Notes: generated from the sequence alone by a model not told the origin. Positions 46,380 through 56,860 are shown, counted from the first letter of the stretch. The stretch: 64,000 nucleotides of DNA from an uncultured Christensenella sp. (GCA_910583735.1 CAJTXS010000003.1:75043-139042), one strand, 5' to 3'. Program-made: numbers and translations.

Positions 46380-48536
46380 GTGACTCGTAATCAGAAAATA
46401 TTCAGGATCGTTTTCACAGTATTGGTCGTGGTACTTATCGCGCTGATGCTGTGGTTTCTTCTTAATACGGGAGGTCCTGCCGAGATAGATTTCAATTCCG
46501 CCGACCGCAATTCGCTCGTGTCGATGATAGAGGCAGGGCAGGTCAAGGCGATTTATGTCAGCGGAGGTTATACCGCGTATATTCTTACAGGCGACAGCAA
46601 GTACGATGTGGATACCTTCTACAAGAAGCCTTCGGGCAGAGCCAACTACTACGTGCAGCTTCCTTACAGATATTCGCTCGAGAATACCGTTATTAAAGTG
46701 AAAATTACCGAGGGCGAAGGAGAAAACGCAACTACGACGGAAGTAGAGCGCAGCCTTTCTTCTCTTGTCACGGTCAGATATAACAATCCCGAGAGCAGCT
46801 CCACCATCACCAGCATAATCATGCCGATAGGTCTTGTGATAGTGCTGGGCATAATTATATTCTTTATATTCCGTCAGAGCGCGGGCGCCAACAAGCAGGC
46901 GATGAACTTCGGCAAGCTAAAGGCGCGCGTCAATATGAATGTCAAGGTGAGATTCGACGACGTGGCGGGCGCGGAAGAAGAGAAAGAGGAGTTGCAGGAG
47001 ATAGTCGAGTTCCTCAAGAGCCCTACCAAGTTCATCGGACTGGGCGCGAGAGTGCCTAAGGGCGTTTTGCTCGTAGGACCTCCGGGAACAGGTAAGACGC
47101 TGTTTGCCAAGGCGGTAGCGGGAGAGTCCAACGTGCCTTTCTTCTCTATCAGCGGCTCCGACTTCGTGGAGATGTTCGTAGGTACGGGCGCTGCGAGAGT
47201 GAGAGACCTCTTCGACCAAGCCAAGCGCAACATGCCCTGCATAGTCTTTATCGACGAGATAGACGCGGTGGGACGTCAGCGCGGCGCAGGGCTGGGCGGC
47301 GGACATGACGAGCGCGAGCAGACGCTCAACCAGCTGCTTGTGCAGATGGACGGCTTCGAGAAGAACGACGGCATAATAATCATGGCTGCGACTAACAGGG
47401 CGGATATACTCGACCCCGCGCTATTGCGTCCAGGCAGATTCGACAGACAGATATACGTCAATCTCCCCGACGTCAAGGGCAGAGAAGCAATATTCAAGGT
47501 GCACAGCCGCAATAAGCCGCTTGCGCCCGACGTATCCTTTAAGGTGCTTGCGCGCATGACGAGCGGCTTTAGCGGAGCGGATATAGAGAATTTGCTTAAC
47601 GAAGCGGCGATACTTGCCGCACGTAATAACCGCAAGGTAATCGTGATGGAGGACTTGCTCGAGGGCGTCAACAAGGTAATCGCGGGACCTCAGAAGAAGA
47701 GCCGCGTTGTCACCGAGACGGACAGGCGCATTACGGCGTATCACGAGTCGGGTCACGCAATTGTCGCCAAGCTGCTCGACGGCTGCGACGAGGTGCAGGA
47801 GGTCAGCATTATTCCCCGCGGTATGGCGGCGGGCTATACGCTTACCCGTCCCGAGACCGACGACAGCCACGTCACCCGCAATAAGCTCAGCGATACCGTC
47901 GCTATGATGCTCGGCGGCAGGGCTGCGGAAGAGATAGTCATACACGATGTGTCTACGGGAGCGTCCAACGATATCCAGCGCGCTACGCAGATAGCTCGCA
48001 GCATGGTCACCGAGTGGGGTATGTCCGAGGCAATCGGCAATATTTACCTCGGACAGGATAAGGAAGTATTCCTCGGTAAAGACTTCGGCGCGACGCATGC
48101 TTACAGCGAGGAGCTGGGCGGCGTGATCGACGTTGAGATACGCAAGATTATCGACGGCGCTTACGAGCGCGCGCTCAAGATATTGCGCGAGAACAGGGGC
48201 GTGCTCGACAATATGGTCAAGGTGCTCTATGCCAAGAACACCATTTACACCGACGAGGTAAACATGCTCTTTGAAGGCAAGAGCGCGGAAGAGGTGATTG
48301 CAGCCATCGACGAGCGCAACGCAAAGAAGGAAGTCTACCGTAAGGATTCGGGCGACGAGCTCAACCTCTCGCTCAAGATTGTCCCCGAGAGTGAAGAAGA
48401 GACGTCTCCCGCAGCGCAGCGTGACAATGCGGATAGCGCGCCGTCCGTCGATGTAGGCGAGGAGCAAGAGGTCGAGGAGCAGGCGCAGTCCGAACAGCCA
48501 TCCGAGCCCGACACACAGGATAAGGACAAAGAATAA
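46380..48536 (+). CDS. ftsH: ATP-dependent zinc metalloprotease FtsH
   Basis: 718 aa from GTG 46380. Two membrane helices (about 8-28 and 143-165), Walker A GPPGTGKT at 233-240, Walker [10 protein letters not shown], the SRH region and the zinc motif HESGH at 455-459. The last ~70 residues are an acidic Q/E/S-rich tail. It degrades membrane and soluble proteins at the membrane. Confidence 0.96.
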   Translation: MTRNQKIFRIVFTVLVVVLIALMLWFLLNTGGPAEIDFNSADRNSLVSMIEAGQVKAIYVSGGYTAYILTGDSKYDVDTFYKKPSGRANYYVQLPYRYSLENTVIKVKITEGEGENATTTEVERSLSSLVTVRYNNPESSSTITSIIMPIGLVIVLGIIIFFIFRQSAGANKQAMNFGKLKARVNMNVKVRFDDVAGAEEEKEELQEIVEFLKSPTKFIGLGARVPKGVLLVGPPGTGKTLFAKAVAGESNVPFFSISGSDFVEMFVGTGAARVRDLFDQAKRNMPCIVFIDEIDAVGRQRGAGLGGGHDEREQTLNQLLVQMDGFEKNDGIIIMAATNRADILDPALLRPGRFDRQIYVNLPDVKGREAIFKVHSRNKPLAPDVSFKVLARMTSGFSGADIENLLNEAAILAARNNRKVIVMEDLLEGVNKVIAGPQKKSRVVTETDRRITAYHESGHAIVAKLLDGCDEVQEVSIIPRGMAAGYTLTRPETDDSHVTRNKLSDTVAMMLGGRAAEEIVIHDVSTGASNDIQRATQIARSMVTEWGMSEAIGNIYLGQDKEVFLGKDFGATHAYSEELGGVIDVEIRKIIDGAYERALKILRENRGVLDNMVKVLYAKNTIYTDEVNMLFEGKSAEEVIAAIDERNAKKEVYRKDSGDELNLSLKIVPESEEETSPAAQRDNADSAPSVDVGEEQEVEEQAQSEQPSEPDTQDKDKE

Positions 48537-48553
48537 TATCCTATATAGATATA

Positions 48554-48587
48554 ATATCCGCTCTCGCTTTGAGGGCGGATATTTCAT
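48554..48587 (+). terminator. Hairpin terminator after ftsH
   Basis: ATATCCGC / GCGGATAT stem with TTTC after it. Confidence 0.55.
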
Positions 48588-48670
48588 TGTAAAAATCAAT
48601 ATAAACAATATTCGTCATTATTAAAGTCGGCGCTCGGCATATATAGCATTAATGCGGCATATCGTTAAGT

Positions 48671-49522
48671 ATGCGAGAACTTGCTTATTACAACGGCGAT
48701 TACGGCGAAGCCGCCGATATGCGCGTGCCATTTACGGACAGAGCGGCATTCTTCGGCGACGGAGTGTACGACGCCACTTATTGCGTGGACAGAGGCATAT
48801 TCGCCTTGAGCGAGCACATAGACAGACTGTACCGCTCGGCGGATGCGGTAGGCATTGCGCCGCCGATGGGCAAGATTGAGCTTGCCGCCGAGGTGCGTCG
48901 GCTCGTCAAGCTACCCGACTCTCCCAACCTGTTCGTCTATATTCAGTTTACGCGCGGCAGCGGCACGCGCTCTCACGCTTGGCGCGGGGGCAAGAGCAAT
49001 CTGTGGATATATCTCTATCCCAAGGACGTCACTCCGCCGTGCGCGGCGCTCAAGGCAATCACCGTGGCGGACAATCGCTACGGGCTGTGCGGCGTCAAGA
49101 CTATCAATCTATTGCCCAACGTGCTTGCTTCCGAGCTGGCTGCGGACAGAGGTTGCGACGAGGCGATATTTATTAAGGACGGGCGCGTGACGGAATGCGC
49201 CCACAGCAATATATCGATATTAAAGGACGGGGTGCTTTACACCGCCCCCGCGGACGGCAACATACTTGCCGGTATATCGCGAGCGCATCTGATAAGCGTA
49301 TGCGAGAGCTTGGATATACCGTGCCGCTATATTGCCATGCCTAAGGACGCGCTTAAAGATGCGGACGAGGTGATAATTACATCGTCGGGCGTGCCGTGTT
49401 CGCCGTGCGCGGAGATAGACGGCGACAGGGTAGGCGGCAGAGCGAGGGGCAAGATAGAAGCGTTGCAAGACTTGTTATACAGACAATACGAATTGGTCTG
49501 CGCTATGGACAGACGAATATAA
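48671..49522 (+). CDS. Aminotransferase class IV (D-alanine transaminase-like)
   Basis: 283 aa. PLP class IV fold with R-G-I-F / FGDGVYD at about 30-40, the lysine in GVKTINLLPNVLA (K about 147) and E-C-A-H-S-N-I block near 178. The short substrate loop fits D-amino-acid aminotransferase (Dat) better than branched-chain IlvE. D-alanine or D-glutamate made here could supply cell wall or spore cortex, in keeping with the yabP-yabQ genes downstream. Confidence 0.82.
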   Translation: MRELAYYNGDYGEAADMRVPFTDRAAFFGDGVYDATYCVDRGIFALSEHIDRLYRSADAVGIAPPMGKIELAAEVRRLVKLPDSPNLFVYIQFTRGSGTRSHAWRGGKSNLWIYLYPKDVTPPCAALKAITVADNRYGLCGVKTINLLPNVLASELAADRGCDEAIFIKDGRVTECAHSNISILKDGVLYTAPADGNILAGISRAHLISVCESLDIPCRYIAMPKDALKDADEVIITSSGVPCSPCAEIDGDRVGGRARGKIEALQDLLYRQYELVCAMDRRI

Positions 49523-49533
49523 TCGGAGGAGAT

Positions 49534-49818
49534 ATGGAGCAGTTTAAGGCTAAGACAGTACCCGTCAAAGCGGGCGGCATGAAGATAAACTTCGGCAAGG
49601 GCTTCACAATCAGCGGCGTGACCGGCATAATCCACTCGGGCGACAGGGAGATAGTGGCGAGTGTTGCGGGCAATACGCTCAGCATTACGGGCTCGGGTCT
49701 CAATATATTAAGGCTCGACGTGGAGAGCGGAGAGGCGGATATCGGCGGCTCGCTCTACTCGCTCAAGTATACCAAGGGCATGAGCGGAGCGTCCTTTTTC
49801 AAGAGGTTGCTCAAGTGA
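49534..49818 (+). CDS. yabP: Sporulation protein YabP/YqfC family
   Basis: 94 aa from ATG 49534 with GGAGGAG six bases upstream. Small beta-rich protein with the family pattern GKGFTISGVTGIIHSGDREI and SGLNILRLDVESGE. The overlap with yabQ four bases on, the usual order in spore formers, identifies it as yabP and not yqfC. Acts in the forespore or mother cell during cortex formation. Confidence 0.85.
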   Translation: MEQFKAKTVPVKAGGMKINFGKGFTISGVTGIIHSGDREIVASVAGNTLSITGSGLNILRLDVESGEADIGGSLYSLKYTKGMSGASFFKRLLK

Positions 49819-50189
49819 TACTTGCCGACACCGTCGCAGGACAGGGCAGACAGCTCGCCGTATTCCTTGCCGTAGGGGCGTTCCTCGGTATAGGGCTGTG
49901 GCTGATAGGCTATCTGCGCTATATATTCCGTATCGGCAATGTGGCAGGCGGAGTAGCGCAGGGCGCGTTTTCGCTTGGCGTATTCGCGTTTGCGCTATAT
50001 GCAGAGCACTTCTTTTTCGGCGGAGAACTCGCTTTCTTTCACGCGGCGGCGCTCATAGTGTCCGCGCTCGCGCTGTTTGCGCTGCTGTTCCGTTTCGCCC
50101 GTCGCAGCAGGGATAGCGTGCGGAGAAAGTGCGACAAGCTCAAGGCTAAGTTGTCATGCGGCAGGATAGGCAGATTTCTATTAAAATAA
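49815..50189 (+). CDS. yabQ: Spore cortex biosynthesis protein YabQ
   Basis: 124 aa from a GTG overlapping yabP (GTGA). Three or four membrane helices with the family's N-terminal QGRQLAVFLAVGAFLGIGL segment and LIGYLRYIF. Needed for cortex synthesis in Bacillus. The divIC gene that normally follows is absent here; a terminator comes instead. Confidence 0.82.
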   Translation: MILADTVAGQGRQLAVFLAVGAFLGIGLWLIGYLRYIFRIGNVAGGVAQGAFSLGVFAFALYAEHFFFGGELAFFHAAALIVSALALFALLFRFARRSRDSVRRKCDKLKAKLSCGRIGRFLLK

Positions 50190-50192
50190 ATA

Positions 50193-50221
50193 CGCGCCTC
50201 TTTGTTACAAGGCGCGATTTT
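50193..50221 (+). terminator. Terminator after yabQ
   Basis: CGCGCCT / AGGCGCG stem with a ten-base loop and ATTTT after it. Confidence 0.65.
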
Positions 50222-50382
50222 GCTTATTATACGAGCTTGCGGATGCAATTACAGACCGAGGGATAATGTTCCGCTCATAACGCTATATTTCGGTTATTTA
50301 TACTATGTGATTTAACGGCGCCGACATAATGCAGACGGCATATTTTACCGCCGATTGCTATGCGTGTACCGTAAAACCTATT

Positions 50383-51567
50383 TTACAGGTGCAGTCGCGA
50401 GGCTATGAATTGCTCCGCCGTCCTGCCGCTTCTGCCGCCCTCTCTCATCTCCCATCTGAGCGCGTCCGCTTCCAGCTGCGCGTCGACCTGCAAGCCCGCT
50501 CTCTCGGCGAGCGCGCGTACGATTGTAAGATATTGCCTTTGGTCGGGCGAGGGGAAGTACAGGCTCAGTCCGAAGCGCTTAGCCAAGGCGAGTTTTTCTT
50601 CCACCGTGTCGCCGCGGTGCAACTCGTCGTCGCTGTCGTCGCGGTCTTTCCAACTCTCCTTAACTATGTGTCTGCGGTTGGACGTGGCGTACACGACTAC
50701 ATTCTGCGGCATGGGCTCCAAGCCTCCGTCTATAAGCGCCTTGAGATACTTGTAATCCGTCTCGTTGTTTTCAAAGGATAGGTCGTCCATAAACAGTATG
50801 AATTTATATCCCCGCCGCTTGATTGCGCCTATCAAAGCGTTGATGTGCTTGAGCTCGTGGCGATATATCTCTATTATGCGCAGTCCTTTGCTGCCGAACT
50901 CGCCCGTAAGCGCCTTAACGCACGTGGTCTTGCCCGTGCCCCCGTCGCCGTACAGCAGCACGTTGTTGGCGCGCTTTCCGTCGAGCATAGCGCGGGTGTT
51001 GCTTGCCAAGGCGCTCTTCTGCGCGTCGAGACCTATCAGTCTGTTCAGCTTAAACTCCTCTCCGCATGTTATGGGCTGCGTCGTCCCGTCTCGGTCAAGG
51101 CGGAAAATGTAGTTGAGCGCGAACTGCCCCGCGCCGTGAGTATTATAGAAACGCGCGAGCGCGAGCGCAAACTGCTCGATATCTTCGCAGCGCGACAGCT
51201 CGCGGGTAAGCTCGGCAATGACGTTAACCGCATGCGCGTTATAGGCGCCGTTGTCCTCGTTAGTCCAGCCGTCTACTACCGCGCCGTAGTCGCAGCCCAA
51301 TATTTCGCTTGCCCGCGTATTGAACAGCTCGTATATCGGCGTCAGTTCCTTGACGGCGTAAGCGAGCATTGCGGGATATGGCTCATGCGAGTACTCGCAC
51401 GATAGCGAATAGACATTCTCGCTCTTAATCAGCGCGTAAGATATATATGATTTATATATATCACTGCATATCCCGTATTCGACCGCCCACTCTATCAGCT
51501 CGTGAGCGGCGCTCTCGTCTGCGCTTAGCAGCGCGTTCAGCGTATTGTCTCTATATAATGCGTTCAT
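50383..51567 (-). CDS. DUF815-family AAA ATPase
   Basis: 394 aa. The P-loop GDGGTGKTT lies near residue 207, with KFILFMDDLSFENNE (Walker B) near 258, matching the DUF815 predicted ATPase family. The N-terminal ~180 residues are helical and family-specific. Function unknown. Convergent with yabQ and divergent from the HD hydrolase. Confidence 0.85.
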   Translation of the reverse strand: MNALYRDNTLNALLSADESAAHELIEWAVEYGICSDIYKSYISYALIKSENVYSLSCEYSHEPYPAMLAYAVKELTPIYELFNTRASEILGCDYGAVVDGWTNEDNGAYNAHAVNVIAELTRELSRCEDIEQFALALARFYNTHGAGQFALNYIFRLDRDGTTQPITCGEEFKLNRLIGLDAQKSALASNTRAMLDGKRANNVLLYGDGGTGKTTCVKALTGEFGSKGLRIIEIYRHELKHINALIGAIKRRGYKFILFMDDLSFENNETDYKYLKALIDGGLEPMPQNVVVYATSNRRHIVKESWKDRDDSDDELHRGDTVEEKLALAKRFGLSLYFPSPDQRQYLTIVRALAERAGLQVDAQLEADALRWEMREGGRSGRTAEQFIASRLHL

Positions 51568-51653
51568 AGTATTTCCTTCCCGTAGGTTGCATCTTTCATG
51601 AGCAGTTTACCACAGCCGAAGCCTGCTGTCCAGTTATGCAAGGATAAAAAATA

Positions 51654-51682
51654 TTGACAAATGCATCCGCTTTGCATTACAA
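51654..51682 (+). promoter_or_regulatory. Promoter of the HD hydrolase
   Basis: TTGACA, 17 bases, TTACAA, 13 bases before the ATG at 51695, so the leader would be very short. Confidence 0.5.
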
Positions 51683-51694
51683 TTAAACTATATT

Positions 51695-52285
51695 ATGGAT
51701 ACTGTCGCTAATAAACGGTTATTTACCGAAATCTTCAACAATAACATCAGTCGGGAGGGCAGTCAGGCGCTGCTCGAGTATCTCGACAAGAGCGATTTTT
51801 TCGTAGCTCCCGCCAGCTCGAGATTTCATTCCAACACAGAGGGCGGACTGTGCAGGCACAGCATCAATGTGTACGAGAGGCTCAAGGATATCGTAGACCA
51901 CTATAGGGCTAACGGCGAGGATTTCGGCATCAGCGACGAGAGTATTGCCATATGCGGTCTGCTGCACGACTTGTGCAAGGTTAATTTTTACGCAGTGGAG
52001 TTCCGCAATGCCAAGATAGACGGCAAGTGGGAGCAAGTGCCTTACTACAGCGTAAAGGATTCTTTGCCCTACGGGCACGGCGAGAAGTCGGTGTATATCA
52101 TCAACGGATATATGAGGCTCACCAGAGAAGAGGCTCTTGCCGTCAATTGGCACATGGGCGGATTCGATATGAGAGTTAAGGCGGGCGATTACTCGATAAG
52201 CGGCGCGTATAAGAGCTATCCTCTTGCGATGTTCACGCATATTGCGGATATGACAGCCACTTATCTCGACGAGAGCGTGTATTGA
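51695..52285 (+). CDS. HD-domain hydrolase
   Basis: 196 aa. Metal ligands of the HD fold are visible: H in LCRHSINVYERL (about 52), H-D in GLLHDLCK (about 91-92) and a later H-x-x-G-F-D (WHMGGFD). Such proteins dephosphorylate nucleotides or act on cyclic nucleotides; which one is not clear. Followed by a small repressor gene. Confidence 0.8.
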   Translation: MDTVANKRLFTEIFNNNISREGSQALLEYLDKSDFFVAPASSRFHSNTEGGLCRHSINVYERLKDIVDHYRANGEDFGISDESIAICGLLHDLCKVNFYAVEFRNAKIDGKWEQVPYYSVKDSLPYGHGEKSVYIINGYMRLTREEALAVNWHMGGFDMRVKAGDYSISGAYKSYPLAMFTHIADMTATYLDESVY

Positions 52286-52333
52286 TGCGCGTAGCTACGG
52301 CTGATTATTAAGGTATTAAGGAGCGTTGAGAAT

Positions 52334-52531
52334 ATGAAATTTGCGGAGAGATTAAGACAGGAGCGCATAGCCAACGGCTATAATCAGACTTACATAGCCA
52401 AGTACATGAATGTGTCTCAAGTATCCGTGAGCAATTGGGAGAGGGGGCTTAAGGAGCCCGGTTTTCAGGCGCTGATAGACCTTGCTCAGCTCTTCCGTCG
52501 CAGCACCGACTATATGCTCGGCGTGGAGTAG
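52334..52531 (+). CDS. Small XRE-family repressor
   Basis: 65 aa, a single helix-turn-helix (MKFAERLRQERIANGYNQTY...SVSNWERGLKEP...DYMLGVE). Fourth member of the 65-67 aa family in the window but the most divergent. A consensus promoter lies downstream of it, so it may control the lipoprotein gene; this is inferred from position only. Confidence 0.8.
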   Translation: MKFAERLRQERIANGYNQTYIAKYMNVSQVSVSNWERGLKEPGFQALIDLAQLFRRSTDYMLGVE

Positions 52532-52547
52532 GATTAGATAATTTCTA

Positions 52548-52576
52548 TTGACAAAACTCTCTTACGCGTTTATAAT
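52548..52576 (+). promoter_or_regulatory. Consensus promoter of the lipoprotein gene
   Basis: TTGACA, 17 bases, TATAAT, 40 bases before the ATG at 52616, which has AAGGAGG. Both signals are near-perfect, so the gene is probably highly expressed. Confidence 0.8.
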
Positions 52577-52615
52577 GAAAATATATTATAATGTCATCTT
52601 TTAAGGAGGAAGACT

Positions 52616-54175
52616 ATGAAAAAGAAATTAAGCATAGCGTTGATGTCGCTTGTCTTGGTTGCTTGTCTCGTTGCGACGATATGTCTTGCCGGTTGCGTTA
52701 AAGCTAATAACGCGGTCGAGAAGGCTGATGCCGCTTGGGCTAAGCAGGTATCCAAGGACGGCGGTACAGCAACCAGCGTTATCAACATCAAGGGTCTTAA
52801 GCTCTCCATCGGAGAAAACGGCGACGAGTTTATATCCCTCGACGGTAAGGTAACCATCACCCGTAAGATACAGGGCGTATCTTCCAAGATCAATGTCACG
52901 GTATCCGATTTGGCTATCAATCACGGCGGCAGCACGGTAGATATTGCTTTCGGCATGATTAATACTTTAGTCGGTTTAATTAAGATTAACATCGGTGATG
53001 ACGAGCATCCGAATATGGTCTCCGCTATCAACTCCATCAATCTTGATAACGTCGGCGACATTAAGCTCTCTATCGATATAGAGTATAATAAGGATTATAC
53101 CTTTACCAAGGGGGCGGACGAGGGCAAGAAGGGCGTTGCGCTCATCCTTCGCAGCATTAAGCTCCTCGATGCTAACGATTTCATCGATCTGTACTACGAT
53201 GTTGACCTCGACAATCACGAGATATTGACCGCAGCTCCCGAGGAAATCAATTTGGAAGTACTCGATACCATCGATGAGTACAAGTCTATGATTACCGACG
53301 TATTGGGCGCCGAGCTCGATATCAAGGGCATGATAGACAATATATTCTTCGGTCAGACGCTTATCAATATGGAAGGCGAAGGCGCAGAGTATAAGGATAA
53401 GACCTATACTCTTAAGGATACTTCTTTCGAGAAGACTCTGTCCTTCATCCTCGATCCTGCCAAGAACAACCTTGTCAATAACGAAGAAATTTGGTCTATG
53501 ATCAAGGGACTCGAGCTTAAGCCCGTAGTCGATGCTTTGAGCAAGCTTAACGATGTGCTCGGCCAATATGCCAATACGGAATTTGCGGGCAGCAACTGCA
53601 CCGTTAACAAGATACTCGAGCACAAGAGCTATGTTGACGATACAGATCTGCAGAATGCTGTCATTACTGTTGACAACGAGCAAACTACTGTAGACGCGTT
53701 GCTCAAGAAGTATGTTGCCGACAACGGCGCAGACGCTAAGTATAACGCGTTCACTAAGAAATATAAAAATGAGCTTTTGGCTAAAGTGTTCGATCCCGGT
53801 CTTACGCTTGGCGAGATTCTCGATAAGTTCGACAAGACCAATCCTATTGCTAAGATTCTCGGCTGGATCAATTTCGGCAAAATGAACGTCACCGGCAAGA
53901 TGGACGGCAAGTTCTTCGGTAACATCAATGCTACAATGACCGGCATCAAGGTAGGCTTGAGCGGTAACGATATCGACTCTTTGCTTGATATCGTATTGCC
54001 TCTTATCCCCGGTCTTGAGAATACAATGGGCGGTAAAACTCTGCAGGAGTGGCTTAACGGTCTCGTAGGCGGTTTGCCCATCGGCGATTTGGTTCAGAAT
54101 GAGATACTCAGCAAAGGTCTCTATCTCACCGTCGACAGCGTAACCGTAGCCAATACCTACACCAAGGGTATCTAA
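52616..54175 (+). CDS. Predicted secreted lipoprotein, unknown family
   Basis: 519 aa. A lipoprotein signal peptide ends in the lipobox LAGC with C27. The mature part is rich in N, D, K and I with repeated 'N-T-x-x-G-D-I-x-L' beta-type stretches and no recognisable catalytic motif. It may bind a surface ligand. Codon use is more biased to AAG, GAT and ATC than in neighbours, and its promoter is strong, both fitting an abundant protein. Confidence 0.7.
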   Translation: MKKKLSIALMSLVLVACLVATICLAGCVKANNAVEKADAAWAKQVSKDGGTATSVINIKGLKLSIGENGDEFISLDGKVTITRKIQGVSSKINVTVSDLAINHGGSTVDIAFGMINTLVGLIKINIGDDEHPNMVSAINSINLDNVGDIKLSIDIEYNKDYTFTKGADEGKKGVALILRSIKLLDANDFIDLYYDVDLDNHEILTAAPEEINLEVLDTIDEYKSMITDVLGAELDIKGMIDNIFFGQTLINMEGEGAEYKDKTYTLKDTSFEKTLSFILDPAKNNLVNNEEIWSMIKGLELKPVVDALSKLNDVLGQYANTEFAGSNCTVNKILEHKSYVDDTDLQNAVITVDNEQTTVDALLKKYVADNGADAKYNAFTKKYKNELLAKVFDPGLTLGEILDKFDKTNPIAKILGWINFGKMNVTGKMDGKFFGNINATMTGIKVGLSGNDIDSLLDIVLPLIPGLENTMGGKTLQEWLNGLVGGLPIGDLVQNEILSKGLYLTVDSVTVANTYTKGI

Positions 54176-54203
54176 TCTGCTTAGGTAACGAATCAACAAT
54201 CTG

Positions 54204-54236
54204 CGGGATCGCGCGTGCGCGGTCCCGTATTTTTAT
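54204..54236 (+). terminator. Strong terminator after the lipoprotein gene
   Basis: A ten-pair GC-rich stem (CGGGATCGCG / CGCGGTCCCG) followed by TATTTTT. Confidence 0.85.
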
Positions 54237-54418
54237 TCTAATTTATAAGACAGTTAATAAGATTTTCGGACAAGAGAAATATTTAATCAATAAAGCAATT
54301 TTTCGGCGCCGATTATTATCGGCATTTAACTGATGGATTAGCTTATTCGATTAAGTATTGCAATGGCGAATGGTTTGTGATATGGTATATATATAATATT
54401 TTTAATTAAGAGGGCATT

Positions 54419-56824
54419 ATGAGCGCAATAGGTATCAATTTCGATTGGAAGTTTTGCGAGAGTTGGGACGACAAGTATATAGCGGTCGACGCAGATGAAT
54501 CGGCATTTATCGGCGTAGATATTCCGCATACCGTCAAGGAGATTCCGTATAACAACTTCGACGAAGAGATGTATCAATTTGTATCCTGCTACCGCAAGCA
54601 TACGGTCATAGATAAGGCGTATGAGGGTAAGAGGATAATATTGGAGTTCCGCGCGGTAGCCAATGCTGCCGAAGTATGGTTTAACGGCGTGCCTGTGACA
54701 TCGCACAAGGGCGGTTATACCGCATTCGAAGTAGACGTAACCGACCACGTGGTATGGGGCGGCGACAACGTAATCGCAGTCAAAGCAGACTCTACCGAGC
54801 GCTCTGACATCCCTCCTTTCGGCGGAGTGGTGGATTATCTGTGTTACGGCGGAATTTACAGAGAGGTATATCTGCATGTAAGGGAGAGCGTATATATCAA
54901 GCGCATGCTGCTCACCCCCACAGTGCCCGAGCGCGGCGCGCCAGAGCTCACTGCGGAAATCGTACTGAGCGGCAATTATGATGGCGACTTCTGCATAGAT
55001 ATATGCGATGCCGACGGCGTAAAGGTGGCGTCGGCTACGCGCAGCGGCGAGTTCAAGACCGAGGACGGCAAGCTGCCCAAGATTACCGCGTCGTTTAAGT
55101 TAAAGGGCGCGCGACTGTGGGATATAGACGACCCCTATCTTTATACGGCTAAGGCTGCGATACGCGGCGACGTGGTCACGGATAGGTTCGGTATGCGCGA
55201 CTGCCGCTTTGCCAAGGACGGATTTTATCTCAATCACAGGAAGGTTAAGATAGTAGGACTCAACAGACATCAGTCGTATCCCTATGTCGGATATGCCATG
55301 CCTAAGAATGTGCAGATAGACGAGGCGGATTTCTTAAAGAAAAATCTCGGCGTTAATCTTGTGAGGACGTCGCACTATCCCAACTCGAGACACTTCCTCG
55401 ACAGATGCGACGAGCTGGGTTTGCTCGTCTTTACGGAGATACCCGGCTGGCAGTTCGTAAGCAAGGATACGGCGTGGCGCGAAGTATGCTTGCAGCATGT
55501 GCGCGAGATGATACGCGAGGACTACAATCATCCCTCGATTATTCTGTGGGGCGTGAGGATTAACGAGTCGGGCGACGATGACGAGCTCTATACCGCAACC
55601 AATGCTTTAGCGCACAAGTTGGACAAGTCCCGTCCCACGGGCGGCGTCAGATGTATACCTCGCTCGCACCTGCTCGAGGACGTCTATACTTACAATGATT
55701 TTATTCACAGCGGCGGAAGGACGGCGCTGTTGCCTAAGTTAATCGTGTGTTCGCCCTCGGCGCCGTTGCTTGTCACCGAGCATAACGGGCATATGTTCCC
55801 CACCAAGACTTTCGACCATGAGAAGAAGAGGCAGGAGCATGCCTTGAGGCACGCAAGGGTAATCGACAAGGCTTACGCGTCTAAGGGGCATGCGGGCGTA
55901 ATAGGCTGGTGTATGTCCGATTACAATACTCATAAAGATTTCGGAAGCGGAGACAAGATCTGTTATCACGGCGTGACGGATATGTTCAGAATGGATAAGC
56001 TCGCAGCTTACGTGTACAAGTCGCAGCAGACGGCTATCCCCGTACTCGAGATATCTTCCAATATGGAGATAGGCGACAATGCGGGCGGGCAGGTAGGCGA
56101 CGTGTATATGTTCACCAACTGCGACGAGGTTAAGATGTATAAGAGCGGCGCGCTCATCAACACTTTTGATATGAAGGCGCTTCGCAAGAAGTCGCAATTC
56201 AAGCATATGCCTATGCCGCCCGTTCTGCTGGACGATGTCATCGGCAACCAGCTCGAGAGCGACGAGCGTAATTTTACAAAGCGCGACGCGGACAATATCA
56301 AGCGCGCCCTTCTCGACGTCAAGAAGTACGGTACTGTGGGCGGAATTATCAGGCATCCTTTTGCGCTTATCAAGGCGCTTGTCAAGTACAAGCTGTCGGT
56401 AGACAGTATTACGGTTATGTTCGGCAAGTATGTCACAGGCTGGGGCGGAAAGCAGGTATCTTATATATTCGAGGGCTATATCGCAGGCGAAAAGGTTATC
56501 ACGGTAGGTAAAGGCGCCGTGCACAGTAAGAGCCTCGAGGTCAAAGCGGACAGGAGTACGCTCACCGTGGGCGACACTTACGACGCTGTGAGGGTAGCGG
56601 TCAGAATGTGCTCGCAGACGGGCAATACCTTGGTGTACGATAATTCCGTCGTAGACGTGGAGACAGAGGGAGATATACAAGTGATAGGTCCGTCCCGATT
56701 TGCACTTATCGGCGGTCAACGCGCTTTTTGGGTGCGCAGCACAGGCGGCGAGGGCAAAGCCCGCGTAAAGGTAACTTGCGAGGGCAGAGAGGAGACAGTA
56801 GAACTCGACATCGTCAAGGAGTGA
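54419..56824 (+). CDS. Glycoside hydrolase family 2 (beta-galactosidase/glucuronidase type)
   Basis: 801 aa. Order: sugar-binding jelly-roll (about 10-175), Ig-like domain (about 175-270), TIM barrel (about 270-560) and a C-terminal Ig-like extension. The acid/base glutamate is E383 in WGVRINES and the nucleophile E454 in TEHNGH, 71 residues apart, normal for GH2. The sugar specificity is open. No signal peptide, so it acts inside the cell on imported oligosaccharides. No sugar transporter lies beside it. Confidence 0.87.
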   Translation: MSAIGINFDWKFCESWDDKYIAVDADESAFIGVDIPHTVKEIPYNNFDEEMYQFVSCYRKHTVIDKAYEGKRIILEFRAVANAAEVWFNGVPVTSHKGGYTAFEVDVTDHVVWGGDNVIAVKADSTERSDIPPFGGVVDYLCYGGIYREVYLHVRESVYIKRMLLTPTVPERGAPELTAEIVLSGNYDGDFCIDICDADGVKVASATRSGEFKTEDGKLPKITASFKLKGARLWDIDDPYLYTAKAAIRGDVVTDRFGMRDCRFAKDGFYLNHRKVKIVGLNRHQSYPYVGYAMPKNVQIDEADFLKKNLGVNLVRTSHYPNSRHFLDRCDELGLLVFTEIPGWQFVSKDTAWREVCLQHVREMIREDYNHPSIILWGVRINESGDDDELYTATNALAHKLDKSRPTGGVRCIPRSHLLEDVYTYNDFIHSGGRTALLPKLIVCSPSAPLLVTEHNGHMFPTKTFDHEKKRQEHALRHARVIDKAYASKGHAGVIGWCMSDYNTHKDFGSGDKICYHGVTDMFRMDKLAAYVYKSQQTAIPVLEISSNMEIGDNAGGQVGDVYMFTNCDEVKMYKSGALINTFDMKALRKKSQFKHMPMPPVLLDDVIGNQLESDERNFTKRDADNIKRALLDVKKYGTVGGIIRHPFALIKALVKYKLSVDSITVMFGKYVTGWGGKQVSYIFEGYIAGEKVITVGKGAVHSKSLEVKADRSTLTVGDTYDAVRVAVRMCSQTGNTLVYDNSVVDVETEGDIQVIGPSRFALIGGQRAFWVRSTGGEGKARVKVTCEGREETVELDIVKE

Positions 56825-56860
56825 TATTTTAACAGCTTTATCAGTCCGATCAATTATAAA

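Noticed and set aside
55545..55570. Loss of the GH2 acid/base residue because the usual GNE is replaced
   Set aside because: The glutamate is present as NE in WGVRINES (E383) and lies at normal distance from the nucleophile E454.
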